DNA of 64,000 nt from the NCBI RefSeq assembly GCF_001423525.1, contig NZ_LMOI01000002.1:1-64000 (forward strand), given 5' to 3'. Below, piece by piece: positions 25,850 through 33,486 of this stretch. The notes beneath the pieces were generated by a model. That model was not told the origin of the DNA. It saw only the letters and a list, made by a program, of their open reading frames with translations, and ran no database searches. Position numbers and translations under genes: made by a program. The DNA is from Arthrobacter sp. Leaf137. GTDB taxonomy: Bacteria; Actinomycetota; Actinomycetes; Actinomycetales; Micrococcaceae. How positions within the stretch are numbered: position 1 is the first letter of the stretch; every line of letters begins with the position of its first letter.

Positions 25850-26200
25850 TTACCAGGGGCCGTAGGGCCCCATGTTGCGGCTGCCGCCCCGGCCTGCGTC
25901 CTTGACCGCAGGGCGGACGTCGGCCAGGTAGACCGATGCGGCAACCACGGCGGCGAGGCCGAACAGTCCGAGCGTGCCGAAGATGCCGCCGCTGGCGAAG
26001 AGGGAGATGACACCTATCAGCGCGGCGCCGCCGGTCAGGGCGAGCCAGAAGGCCTTGGTCCGCTTGCCGGTCGCCTCAAAGGCGTTGGCCTTGTGGCGCG
26101 CGCAGTCTGCCAGGGCCCACAACTCCAGCCCCAGGGCAACCAGGGCAAGGATAAAGAACACTGCCTGTTCCACAGGCCGAATAATCAGTTCACCGTCCAC
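25850..26200 (-). CDS. DUF2516-family membrane protein
   Basis: A 116-residue protein with two or three transmembrane segments (about 12-33, 50-70 and 72-90) and an Arg/Gly-rich C-terminus. It follows the actinobacterial DUF2516 pattern, including the ELWALADCARHKANAFEATG segment between the first two helices. The family has no known function. GTG 26200 is preceded by TAGGCT with a six-base gap, a clear leaderless start. It faces the methyltransferase gene tail to tail across 69 bases and lies downstream of metB on the same strand. Confidence 0.8.
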   Translation of the reverse strand: MDGELIIRPVEQAVFFILALVALGLELWALADCARHKANAFEATGKRTKAFWLALTGGAALIGVISLFASGGIFGTLGLFGLAAVVAASVYLADVRPAVKDAGRGGSRNMGPYGPW

Positions 26201-26209
26201 AAGCCCAGC

Positions 26210-27400
26210 CTAGCCGTCCAGCGTGTCCAGCGCCTGCTCCAGGTCGGTCCAGAGGTCTTCCACGTTCTCAATGCCGACACTGAGGCGGATCAGGTTCCCG
26301 GGGACGCTGGCCGGCTCCGCGGTGTGCCGCCGCCTGCGTTCGATCAGCGATTCCACGCCGCCCAGCGATGTGGCGGGCAGCCACAGGCTGACTGCCTCAA
26401 CGACCTTGTCGGCCGCCGCTGCGCCGTCGAGTCCGCCGTCGGGCGCCACCTGGATGCAGATGATGGAGCCAAAGCCCTTCATCTGTGCCGTGGCCCGTTC
26501 GTGCCCGGGATCGTCCGGGAGGCCCGGGAAGCGGACCGATTCAACCCTGGGGTGGGCGCTCAGCCGCTCCGCCAGGACCCTGGCAGACTCCTGGGACTTT
26601 TCCACCCGCAATGCCAGGGTACGCAGGCCGCGCAGCGCAAGCCACGCCTCGAAGGGCCCGGCGATCGCGCCGTGGATGGTCCGGTGGTGCAGGAGTGCGG
26701 AGCGGATGTCCGGGTTGGAGGTCACCAGGGCGCCCAGGACGACGTCGGAGTGGCCCGCCAAGTATTTGGTCACCGAGTGGAGTACGACGTCGGAGCCCAG
26801 GGCGAGCGGCTGCTGCACCAGCGGCGTCGAGAAAGTATTGTCCGTCACCACGATGGCGCCCGAAGCGTGCGCGGCTTGTGTCAGCACAGGAATGTCTGCG
26901 ATTCCCAGCATGGGATTGGTGGGGCTCTCAAGCCACAGCATGGCGGCGGCCTTGGCATCCGGGCCGCCCGGGGCAAGGGCCGCTTCAACGGCTCCGGTAT
27001 CCGCGATGTCCACGGTCCGCAGCTCGATGAACCCCTTCTGGGCCAGTTCCGCGGCCATGACAAGGGTTCCGGAGTAGCTGTGGTTGGGCATCACCAACAC
27101 TCCGCCGGAGGGGATCAGCGACAACGCTGAGCTGACGGCAGCAAGCCCGGACGCATAGAGCAGACCGGGCAGGTCCGCTCCCTCAAGCTGGCCGAGGGCC
27201 TCCTCGAACGGGTCCCAGGTGGGGTTTGAGTACCGGCCGTAACCACGGTCTCCGGGGCCGAGCGGGCCTGTTCCGTAATACGTCGAGGACAGGACCAGGG
27301 GCGGATTCACCGGCTGGTCCCGTTCCCGCGGCGGACGGCCCGCGGCCACCACCATGGTTTCGGCGGACAGGCCCGCGGCCTGCTGTTCGGAAAGACTCAT
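26210..27400 (-). CDS. Cystathionine gamma-synthase-like transsulfuration enzyme (PLP)
   Basis: A 396-residue PLP enzyme of the Cys/Met metabolism family. It shows the GRYSNPTWDPFEEALGQLEG entry region, the cofactor-stacking loop around YASGLAAVSSAL, WLESPTNPML, and the Schiff-base lysine in HSVTKYLAGHSDVV. Cystathionine gamma-synthase and gamma-lyase cannot be separated with confidence from sequence alone. ATG 27400 is chosen because MSLSEQQ matches the family N-terminus and TACGCT lies six bases upstream; the frame continues to 28309 but only antisense to tmk. It is divergent from tmk. Confidence 0.88.
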   Translation of the reverse strand: MSLSEQQAAGLSAETMVVAAGRPPRERDQPVNPPLVLSSTYYGTGPLGPGDRGYGRYSNPTWDPFEEALGQLEGADLPGLLYASGLAAVSSALSLIPSGGVLVMPNHSYSGTLVMAAELAQKGFIELRTVDIADTGAVEAALAPGGPDAKAAAMLWLESPTNPMLGIADIPVLTQAAHASGAIVVTDNTFSTPLVQQPLALGSDVVLHSVTKYLAGHSDVVLGALVTSNPDIRSALLHHRTIHGAIAGPFEAWLALRGLRTLALRVEKSQESARVLAERLSAHPRVESVRFPGLPDDPGHERATAQMKGFGSIICIQVAPDGGLDGAAAADKVVEAVSLWLPATSLGGVESLIERRRRHTAEPASVPGNLIRLSVGIENVEDLWTDLEQALDTLDG

Positions 27401-27483
27401 GGGGACAGCGTACTGTTCGACCGCGGACCGCCGGAAAGCCCGCGCGCAGCGTGGGACGCCGTGAAACTGTCCACAAAGCCCAG

Positions 27484-27508
27484 GGCCGGGACCGTGTTTG
27501 TCCCGGCC
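27484..27508. promoter_or_regulatory. 9-bp inverted repeat in the tmk promoter
   Basis: GGCCGGGAC (27484-27492) and GTCCCGGCC (27500-27508) flank a seven-base centre. If tmk is leaderless from 27527, the element spans about -43 to -19 and covers the -35 region, which would suit an operator. Confidence 0.35.
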
Positions 27509-27526
27509 GATCGGTAGGCTTGAACA

Positions 27527-28225
27527 GTGAACAAACAGAGTGCCGGACTTTTCATCGCGTTCGAAGGCGGCGACGGCGCCGGCAAGTCCACCCAGGCGGC
27601 AAGGCTCGCCGAAGCACTCGAAAGCCGCGGCCTTACGGTCCTCCGGACCCGTGAACCGGGCGGCACTCCCATCGGCGAGAAGCTCCGGTCCCTGGTCCTG
27701 GATCACGGCCATGGCCATATAGACGCCCACACGGAAGCGCTGATCTTCGCCGCATCCCGGGCGGCCCACGCCGGCCAGGTGATCCGCCCGGCGCTGGAGC
27801 GGGGCGACATTGTGCTGACCGACCGGTACATCGACTCCTCCGTCGCGTACCAGGGAGCCGGCAGGGACCTCGGCATGGACGCGGTCCGCTCGCTGAACGA
27901 ATGGGCCACTTCCGGTCTCCAGCCCCACCTCACCGTCCTGCTCGATGTGGAACCGGAAATCGGAAGAAGCCGGCGCACAGCGGGAGACGCCACTGAGGAC
28001 CGCCTGGAATCCGAAGCTGACGAATTCCATGCCCGCATCCGGGACGCGTTCCTTGACCTGGCCGCGGCCCGGCCGGCGTCCTACCTGGTGCTGCCTGCCC
28101 GGCTTCCGGTGAACGACCTTGCCGCGATGATCCTCGATCGCGTGGCCGGCCTGCTGGAAGCACCAGGGAACGAACCGGCAGGTGCCGCACCCGCTGCCGG
28201 CGCGCACGGCGAGGGCACCCCATGA
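27527..28225 (+). CDS. tmk: Thymidylate kinase
   Basis: Phosphorylates dTMP to dTDP. The 232-residue protein has the P-loop FEGGDGAGKSTQAARL, the DR-motif LTDRYIDSSVAYQGAGR, and a lid region with GRSRR. About 20 C-terminal residues are an Ala/Gly-rich extension. GTG 27527 is preceded by TAGGCT with a six-base gap, so translation is probably leaderless. It is coupled to holB by a four-base overlap, a frequent bacterial pairing. Confidence 0.95.
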   Translation: MNKQSAGLFIAFEGGDGAGKSTQAARLAEALESRGLTVLRTREPGGTPIGEKLRSLVLDHGHGHIDAHTEALIFAASRAAHAGQVIRPALERGDIVLTDRYIDSSVAYQGAGRDLGMDAVRSLNEWATSGLQPHLTVLLDVEPEIGRSRRTAGDATEDRLESEADEFHARIRDAFLDLAAARPASYLVLPARLPVNDLAAMILDRVAGLLEAPGNEPAGAAPAAGAHGEGTP

Positions 28226-29385
28226 CCGTGTGGGATGACCTCCAGGGCCAGCCCGCCGTCGTCGACCAATTGCGCCAGGCTTCCAGCGGCGAAGGCCTGA
28301 CGCACGCATGGCTGTTCACCGGTCCGCCAGGGTCTGGGCGCTCCAACGCCGCCAAAGCCTTCGCAGCCGCCCTGAACTGCGACCAGGAAGACGTGAACCT
28401 GCGCGGCTGCGGCCATTGCCACGCCTGCCTGACCATTCTGGGTGAAACGCATTCGGACGTGACGTTTGTCCGGACGGAAAAGGTCACCATCACCATCGAC
28501 GAAGCCCGCGACCTGGTGGCCACCGCCGGCAACAGGCCATCCGCCGGACGCTGGCGCATCATCGTGGTCGAGGATGCGGACCGGATGGCCGAGCGAACCA
28601 CCAACGTCCTGCTTAAGGCCATCGAGGAACCGACGCCGCGGACTGTATGGATGCTGTGTGCCCCCTCGCCCGCCGATGTGCTGGTCACCATCCGGTCGCG
28701 CTGCCGCAGCGTGGCGCTGCGGCTGCCGCCCGCGGCCGACGTCGCGGAACTCCTGGTGAAGCGCGACGGCGTCGATCCCGCAGTCGCTGAACGGGCCGCC
28801 CGGGCAGCCCAAAGCCATGTGGGGATCGCCCGCCGGCTGGCGCGGGACCCTGCTGCGCGCGAACGCCGGCTCGAAACTGTCCGGTTTCCGCTGGGCCTGC
28901 GGGGAGTCACCGCAGCTGTCATGATGGCGGACAAGCTCGTGAAAATTGCCACTGCCGAGGCGAACAGCTCCAACGAAGAACGCGACGCCGCCGAGAAAGC
29001 CGCCTTGCTCGCCACCCTCGGCGCACCTGAATCCGGCACCCTTCCACCTGCCATGCGGGCGCAGGTCAAACAGCTGGAGGACGACCAGAAGCGGCGGGCC
29101 AAGCGTTCCATTACCGATTCCCTGGACCGTACCCTCACTGACCTGATGTCCTTCTACCGGGACGTCCTGATCATCCAGATGGGGAATGCTGTTGAGCTGG
29201 TAAACGTTGAGTTGAGGGGTGAACTGGAGGAATTTGCCTCCCGTTCCACCCCGGAAGTCACGCTCGCCCGGATGGACGCCATCAACAAAGCCCGCGAACG
29301 CATCACCACCACGAACGTTGCCCCGCTGCTGGCCATTGAGTCCATGGCAGCCAGCCTGATCCAGCCTTCCAAGGAGACCCGATGA
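28222..29385 (+). CDS. holB: DNA polymerase III delta-prime subunit
   Basis: Clamp-loader subunit of the replicative polymerase. The 387-residue protein has a P-loop-like LFTGPPGSGRSNAAKAF, the zinc-binding cysteines in CRGC-type spacing (LRGCGHCHACLTI), the Walker B region IIVVEDADRM and the sensor loop RSRCRSVAL. GPPGSGRS has Arg in place of the P-loop lysine, as expected for the ATP-inactive delta-prime. It overlaps tmk and the next gene by four bases each, forming a tightly coupled operon. Confidence 0.93.
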   Translation: MTVWDDLQGQPAVVDQLRQASSGEGLTHAWLFTGPPGSGRSNAAKAFAAALNCDQEDVNLRGCGHCHACLTILGETHSDVTFVRTEKVTITIDEARDLVATAGNRPSAGRWRIIVVEDADRMAERTTNVLLKAIEEPTPRTVWMLCAPSPADVLVTIRSRCRSVALRLPPAADVAELLVKRDGVDPAVAERAARAAQSHVGIARRLARDPAARERRLETVRFPLGLRGVTAAVMMADKLVKIATAEANSSNEERDAAEKAALLATLGAPESGTLPPAMRAQVKQLEDDQKRRAKRSITDSLDRTLTDLMSFYRDVLIIQMGNAVELVNVELRGELEEFASRSTPEVTLARMDAINKARERITTTNVAPLLAIESMAASLIQPSKETR

Positions 29386-30947
29386 CTGCCCGCCCCCTGC
29401 CCGTACACCGCAAACCCCTGGTGTTCGCGGCCCGTGCCGCCGGAGCCATGGCCCTTGCCCTGGTGCTGGCGTCCTGCAGCCTCATCAACGGGGGCGACCG
29501 CCAACAGGAAACCGCCACAGCCAAGGCAGATCCCTCCATCGTGGCGTCTGCGCCCGCGGGGCTTGAGAAGTTCTACTCGCAGGAAATCGTGTGGGAGCCA
29601 TGCGAAGGCCAGTTCCAATGCGCCAAGGTCACAGTGCCCATGGACTATGCGGCTCCCGACGGCGAAACCATCCAGATTGCCGCGCTGCGGGCTTCAAGTA
29701 CCGGCAATAAGACCGGAAGCCTGCTGGTCAACCCGGGCGGGCCCGGCGCGTCCGGCTATGACTTCGTGAAGGACGCGGCAGCCACCCACTTCTCACAGCC
29801 AGTCCGTGACGCCTACGACCTCGTCGGCTTCGATCCCCGCGGCGTTAAGCGGTCCGCGCCGGTGACCTGCATGACGGACGCGGAACGTGATGCGGCAAGG
29901 GCCAAGATCTACGACCTGGAGACCGACGCCGGCCTCGCGGCGGCCCGGGCGGACAACAAGGCCATCGCCGAACAATGCGCTGAGCAGACCGGCCCCTCAA
30001 TGGCCCACATCGATACCCAGAGCGCAGCCAGGGACCTGGACGTCCTCAGGGCCGTGGTCAACGACACGAAGCTGAACTACCTGGGCTACTCCTACGGCAC
30101 GTTCCTCGGCTCGACCTACGCAGAGCTGTTCCCGAAGAACGTGGGCCGCATGGTGCTCGACGGCGCGCTGGATCCCTCAATCAGCAATGAGGAACTGACC
30201 AGCGGCCAGGCCGTGGCCTTCGAAAAGGCGATCCGCACCTACGTGGCCAGCTGCCAGCAGCAGAAGGAGTGCCCCCTCACCGGCGGAGTGGACGGCGGCG
30301 TCCAGCAGATCCGCGACCTGATCAGCGCAGTGGAGCAGCAGCCCCGCACCGCCAAGGACGGCCGGCTGGTCAACGCCAACATGTTTGTCAGCGGCCTCAT
30401 CACACCGCTGTATAACGACCAGAGCTGGCCCGCCCTCACCCAGGCCCTGGACGCGGCGATGACGGGAGACGTGAGCCTGATGCTTCGCCTGTCCGACCTC
30501 GGCGCCGACCGTTCCACCAACGGAAGCTACACCTCGAATTCGACGTTCGCCTTCAACGCCATCAACTGCCTGGACTACCCCATGGACTCCGATCCTGCGT
30601 CCATGCGGGCAGAGCAGCAGCGGCTGATGCAGCAGTCCCCCACCCTGGGCTACTTCTTCGCCTACGGCGGCATCAACTGCGCCGACTGGCCCTACAAGAA
30701 CGTTCGTACGCCTGCACCCGTCCAGTACACGGGTGAGTCGCCGATCGTGGTCATCGGCACCACCGGTGATCCGGCCACCCCTGTGGAATTGGCATCGTCG
30801 CTGCGGAAACAGCTCGGCAACTCCTCGCTCCTGACGTGGAAAGGCGAGGGCCACACGGCCTACGGCCGGGCCAACAGCTGCCTCGAGGACAGGGTGGACA
30901 GCTACCTGGTCAGCGGACAGGTTCCGGCCGACAACACGGTGTGCTGA
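29382..30947 (+). CDS. Lipoprotein alpha/beta hydrolase, tripeptidyl aminopeptidase type
   Basis: A 521-residue exported hydrolase. The signal ends in a lipobox-like LASCS, so it is likely anchored outside the membrane. The alpha/beta-hydrolase fold has the nucleophile Ser237 in LGYSYGTFLG, an Asp in GTTGDPATP and a His in GEGHTAYG; the C-terminal part fits the TAP-like domain that follows such folds. Expected activity is removal of N-terminal peptides or esters; the exact substrate is unknown. Its ATG overlaps the holB stop (ATGA), an unusual link between a replication gene and a secreted enzyme. Confidence 0.88.
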   Translation: MTARPLPVHRKPLVFAARAAGAMALALVLASCSLINGGDRQQETATAKADPSIVASAPAGLEKFYSQEIVWEPCEGQFQCAKVTVPMDYAAPDGETIQIAALRASSTGNKTGSLLVNPGGPGASGYDFVKDAAATHFSQPVRDAYDLVGFDPRGVKRSAPVTCMTDAERDAARAKIYDLETDAGLAAARADNKAIAEQCAEQTGPSMAHIDTQSAARDLDVLRAVVNDTKLNYLGYSYGTFLGSTYAELFPKNVGRMVLDGALDPSISNEELTSGQAVAFEKAIRTYVASCQQQKECPLTGGVDGGVQQIRDLISAVEQQPRTAKDGRLVNANMFVSGLITPLYNDQSWPALTQALDAAMTGDVSLMLRLSDLGADRSTNGSYTSNSTFAFNAINCLDYPMDSDPASMRAEQQRLMQQSPTLGYFFAYGGINCADWPYKNVRTPAPVQYTGESPIVVIGTTGDPATPVELASSLRKQLGNSSLLTWKGEGHTAYGRANSCLEDRVDSYLVSGQVPADNTVC

Positions 30948-30976
30948 AGGCCTCACCCACGGCAGCGCCCGCCATT

Positions 30977-31006
30977 TTGACCCGGGCGCGGAGACTCCAT
31001 TACAGT
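30977..31006 (+). promoter_or_regulatory. Candidate promoter of tRNA-Thr
   Basis: TTGACC (30977-30982), an 18-base spacer and TACAGT (31001-31006) end 47 bases before the tRNA. Both hexamers are close to consensus. Confidence 0.6.
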
Positions 31007-31053
31007 TGACTCTTGCATGAAGCGCCCGGATTCTTCCGGTCATTTTGTGCGGT

Positions 31054-31126
31054 GCTTCCTTAGCTCAGTCGGTAGAGCGTTTCACTCGTAATGAAAAGGT
31101 CATCAGTTCGATTCTGATAGGAAGCT
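31054..31126 (+). tRNA. tRNA-Thr (anticodon CGT)
   Basis: A complete 73-base cloverleaf. Acceptor GCTTCCT pairs with AGGAAGC (31119-31125), the anticodon stem is TTTCA/TGAAA with loop CTCGTAA (anticodon CGT at 31087-31089), and the T-arm ATCAG-TTCGATT-CTGAT is perfect. CCA is not encoded. It reads ACG codons. Confidence 0.97.
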
Positions 31127-31132
31127 CGGGAT

Positions 31133-31175
31133 AAACCCCCTATTGCCCCTCGTTACAGGGCTTTGGGGGGTTTTT
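31133..31175 (+). terminator. Terminator after tRNA-Thr
   Basis: AAACCCCC (31133-31140) pairs with GGGGGGTTT (31165-31173), with further pairing inside, and ends in TTTTT. It begins seven bases after the tRNA. Confidence 0.85.
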
Positions 31176-31210
31176 CGCTGGTTAAGCAGGTTTTTCGCTG
31201 GTTAAGCATG
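31171..31210. repeat. 20-bp tandem duplication next to the tRNA-Thr terminator
   Basis: Two adjacent 20-base units starting TTTTTCGCTGGTTAAGCA occupy 31171-31190 and 31191-31210 and differ at one position. The first unit begins in the T-run of the terminator. They do not copy the tRNA 3' end, and no integrase is nearby. Confidence 0.85.
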
Positions 31211-31447
31211 AACGGGAAACCCTGGCCGAGTACGGTGCAGAATCCTCCTGCTGTCCCTTTCCCTGCCCGTGAGCAGAAACGCGATCGACAGCCCGGAGGT
31301 CCACGGCTTCTTTGACTGACTCCTGCCGGTGCGCCACCCAGCGTTAGGGCAGGTATCCCCATGGCTGCGCAGCCCGGGAAGAGTACAGAATAGAGCAGGC
31401 GTCTGTCCTGGACGCCCGACCACCGTGAAAAATGACTGGGGAACTTC

Positions 31448-31897
31448 ATGAAACTCGCGATGCACAAAACAGCTACAGCCGGAGCCGTCTTCGCTTTGAG
31501 CGCCAGCGCAGTACTGGCGGGCGCACCCGCCGCCAACGCGTCAGGAACAGGAACCGCGTGCCCGACATCACGGGTGTGCTTCTACTTCAACTCCGACTTC
31601 CAGGGCGCACGCGCCGACTACGCCAACAGCGACGCCACCATGGGCAACGAACTGTTCACAGACGGCCCGGCTGGCCGGAACGGATGGGGCGTCCAGGTCA
31701 ACAACAACGCAGCATCCCTGATTAACAACACCTACGCGTACATCACGATCTACGACAACCCCGGCTGCGAAGGCTACGCCTGGTACATCCAACCGGGCGA
31801 GCGCCTCAACCTGGGCGCGATGAAAAACAGGGTCAGCTCAATCCACGTGGCTTATAACGGCGGGGCATGCCTCGACCGGGACCAGTCCTGGGCCTAG
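31448..31897 (+). CDS. Secreted peptidase inhibitor I36-like protein
   Basis: A 149-residue exported protein: signal peptide about 1-31 with an Ala-x-Ala type end near NASG, then a 118-residue cysteine-containing domain. The core CPTSRVCFYFNSDFQGARA and the later ITIYDNPGCEGY / YIQPGERLNLG pattern match the peptidase inhibitor family I36 (Streptomyces SMI-like), which is beta/gamma-crystallin-like. Target protease is unknown. ATG 31448 is used; ATG 31460 is also possible. It stands alone, closed by the terminator at 32007-32040. Confidence 0.75.
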   Translation: MKLAMHKTATAGAVFALSASAVLAGAPAANASGTGTACPTSRVCFYFNSDFQGARADYANSDATMGNELFTDGPAGRNGWGVQVNNNAASLINNTYAYITIYDNPGCEGYAWYIQPGERLNLGAMKNRVSSIHVAYNGGACLDRDQSWA

Positions 31898-32006
31898 CCC
31901 TCCACACTGCCCGCCGGGATATCTCCCCGACCGCCTGGCGCCATATCGAAAAAATGGCACGGCGGTTGGCCTGTTCACAAGTAGGTAGCCATAGCAACGA
32001 GTGAAT

Positions 32007-32040
32007 GGCCGGCACCCCACTGTTGTGGGTGCCGGCCTTT
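32007..32040 (+). terminator. Rho-independent terminator after the I36-like gene
   Basis: Perfect arms GGCCGGCACCC (32007-32017) and GGGTGCCGGCC (32027-32037) are followed by TTT. It lies about 110 bases past the stop and 29 bases from the converging membrane operon. Confidence 0.8.
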
Positions 32041-32068
32041 GACTGACTGAGTGAAACCCTACGGACAT

Positions 32069-32644
32069 CTATTGGCGAACGGCCACCATCTTGGTCCCGC
32101 AGACCAGCTGCAGCCCGCCGGCGGTTTCCAGCCGACAGTCCTGGGCTTTGACCCGCGGCCACCCGGAGATTTCCGGGGCGTCGCGAACGCGCTTGTAGTG
32201 GAACCCGTCGTGCTGCCCATAGATGGCGACGCTGTCACCGTCGAAACCGTCTTGGGTTACGAGGACTGACTGCCCGTCGACTGCGGTGATTTTCACGGTG
32301 TCCCCGACCCCGAAAGCGCCCAGGGCCGCGAAGACAAACACCCAGCCGAGGTACGGCACCGCGGCCGCGGCGGCTACCCCGGTGCTCCACCCGACGATCC
32401 GCCGCGGCACCTTCCGGGGAATTCGGCGTATCAGCGCTGGGAGCAGGAGCATCAGCGCCGCAGGCCCTGACAGGAAGGCCACAATCAAAAACCAGGAGGC
32501 AATGGAATCTGCAGGGATGCCCATGTAGAGGAGCAGGCCCTCTCGTGTGGCGGCCCGGTACGCTTCGCTGAGGACGTGGTGTACCCAGGTGCAGAGGGCC
32601 GCTGCGGCCAGGAGAACGCTCCCCCATATTTCACGGAGCTTCAT
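32069..32644 (-). CDS. Membrane protein of unknown function (third gene of the trio)
   Basis: A 191-residue protein not recognised as a named family. Hydrophobic segments lie at about 8-25, 50-71 and 84-112, and the last 75 residues form a soluble domain with two cysteines (KAQDC and QLVCG). The basic stretch RRIPRKVPRR between the second and third helices suggests a cytoplasmic loop, placing the C-terminal domain outside if there are three helices. Its start overlaps the preceding gene by four bases, so it is coupled to the 118-residue membrane protein and the micro-ORF. Confidence 0.7.
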   Translation of the reverse strand: MKLREIWGSVLLAAAALCTWVHHVLSEAYRAATREGLLLYMGIPADSIASWFLIVAFLSGPAALMLLLPALIRRIPRKVPRRIVGWSTGVAAAAAVPYLGWVFVFAALGAFGVGDTVKITAVDGQSVLVTQDGFDGDSVAIYGQHDGFHYKRVRDAPEISGWPRVKAQDCRLETAGGLQLVCGTKMVAVRQ

Positions 32645-32997
32645 GGGACATTAGCCGGATCGGGACGCTGGCATGCCGTCTTTGCCCGGGCAACCTCTAT
32701 CGTCTGTGTCACCGCAACGCGAATAACCTCCAGCAGCGCGAGAGCCAGCAGCACCATTGTGGTCTCCAGTGCGAGTAAGAACTCAACGAGTCCCCCAAGG
32801 GAATTGTTCTTCCATTCCGGTGGGACGGATTTGTCCACCTGGAAGCCAATGAGGAAGAACACCACGGCCGTCGCCGAGAGTCCTCCGAAGAGAAGGCGAC
32901 CGCTGTAACGAAAGGCACGGTGTCCCGTGGCGCCAAGGATCACGTGGACCAGCCAGAGGATACCGGCCACGAGCGGCATAGCGATGAAGGCGCTCAC
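32641..32997 (-). CDS. Small three-helix membrane protein (second gene of the trio)
   Basis: A 118-residue protein with three predicted transmembrane segments (about 3-24, 33-52 and 68-92) and a charged C-terminal tail. No family was recognised. The GTG start overlaps the stop of the upstream micro-ORF as GTGA and its own stop overlaps the next ATG by four bases. The double overlap supports all three frames as genes expressed in a fixed ratio. Confidence 0.7.
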   Translation of the reverse strand: MSAFIAMPLVAGILWLVHVILGATGHRAFRYSGRLLFGGLSATAVVFFLIGFQVDKSVPPEWKNNSLGGLVEFLLALETTMVLLALALLEVIRVAVTQTIEVARAKTACQRPDPANVP

Positions 32998-33101
32998 TTG
33001 GCGGCCAATTTGTTGCTGCGGAAGGTTCCGGCGATATACGGTTTGCGGCCGTATCCGATGGAGCCGTAGCGGAAAAGATGGACGGCGTCCCCCGAGGTCA
33101 T
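32994..33101 (-). CDS. 35-residue micro-protein heading the membrane-protein operon
   Basis: ATG 33101 opens a 36-codon frame starting MTSGDAVHLFRYGS and ending NKLAAK. It is basic, rich in Gly, Tyr and Arg, with no hydrophobic segment and no cysteine. Two things support it as real: TAGGCT lies exactly six bases before the ATG, the leaderless signature seen at other genes here, and its TGA overlaps the next GTG as GTGA. An in-frame TAG four codons upstream rules out an N-terminal extension. It could act as a peptide or only as a coupling leader. No family was recognised. Confidence 0.6.
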   Translation of the reverse strand: MTSGDAVHLFRYGSIGYGRKPYIAGTFRSNKLAAK

Positions 33102-33107
33102 GATCTC

Positions 33108-33113
33108 AGCCTA
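33108..33113 (-). promoter_or_regulatory. -10 element of the micro-ORF/membrane operon
   Basis: TAGGCT on the minus strand (33113-33108) is separated by GAGATC from ATG 33101. The same hexamer and spacing precede the DUF2516, tmk and 36313 genes. No good -35 is visible. Confidence 0.55.
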
Positions 33114-33486
33114 TCTGTGGCAGGTGGGTCTGCTACAGACAGGCTTGCATATAGGGCCCGGCCCTACCGGGTCAGATGTCTCTTCAATGGCCTACCCCCC
33201 GGCATGGTCCTCCGGCCGGGTCGGAGCCCCGAGGGGTCAGCACACGTAGCGGGGTTCGCCAGAACACGTACCGGTTACTCAGGCGCCGCGGCTGCTGAGG
33301 CCATAGCGTAGTGACCGGAGCCGGCGGCGATGGTGCTTGATGGAGACCAGCACCTCCCCCAGCCGTCGCCGGCCCGCACCAACTTTCGTAACCGTCTGCA
33401 CCCACCGCGGGGCCCATTGTTTTCGCTGACGAGCGGGGTCCCGCGCCTCCATGCAGCCTCGCAACCAGGCGCGCGGCCCGCCGGAA
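33114..33486. other. 373-bp region without a recognisable gene
   Basis: Short frames occur on both strands, but none has a family-like sequence, Shine-Dalgarno or leaderless signal. It lies between the end of ndh and the promoter of the membrane operon, both on the minus strand. No clear terminator for ndh was found in it. Confidence 0.5.

Noticed and set aside
25838-27130. 430-residue plus-strand frame across DUF2516 and the metB-like gene
   Set aside because: It would overlap two well-supported genes on the opposite strand and shows no family features.
27401-28309. N-terminal extension of the metB-like frame over tmk
   Set aside because: The added 303 residues are antisense to tmk and have no homology pattern; ATG 27400 has a leaderless -10 signal.
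31153-31536. 127-residue minus frame upstream of the I36-like gene
   Set aside because: No recognisable domain or start signal, and it runs through the tandem repeat and terminator.
31054-33486. Idea of an integrated island at tRNA-Thr
   Set aside because: No integrase, transposase or copy of the tRNA 3' end was found; only weak hints remain (tandem repeat, unknown genes).
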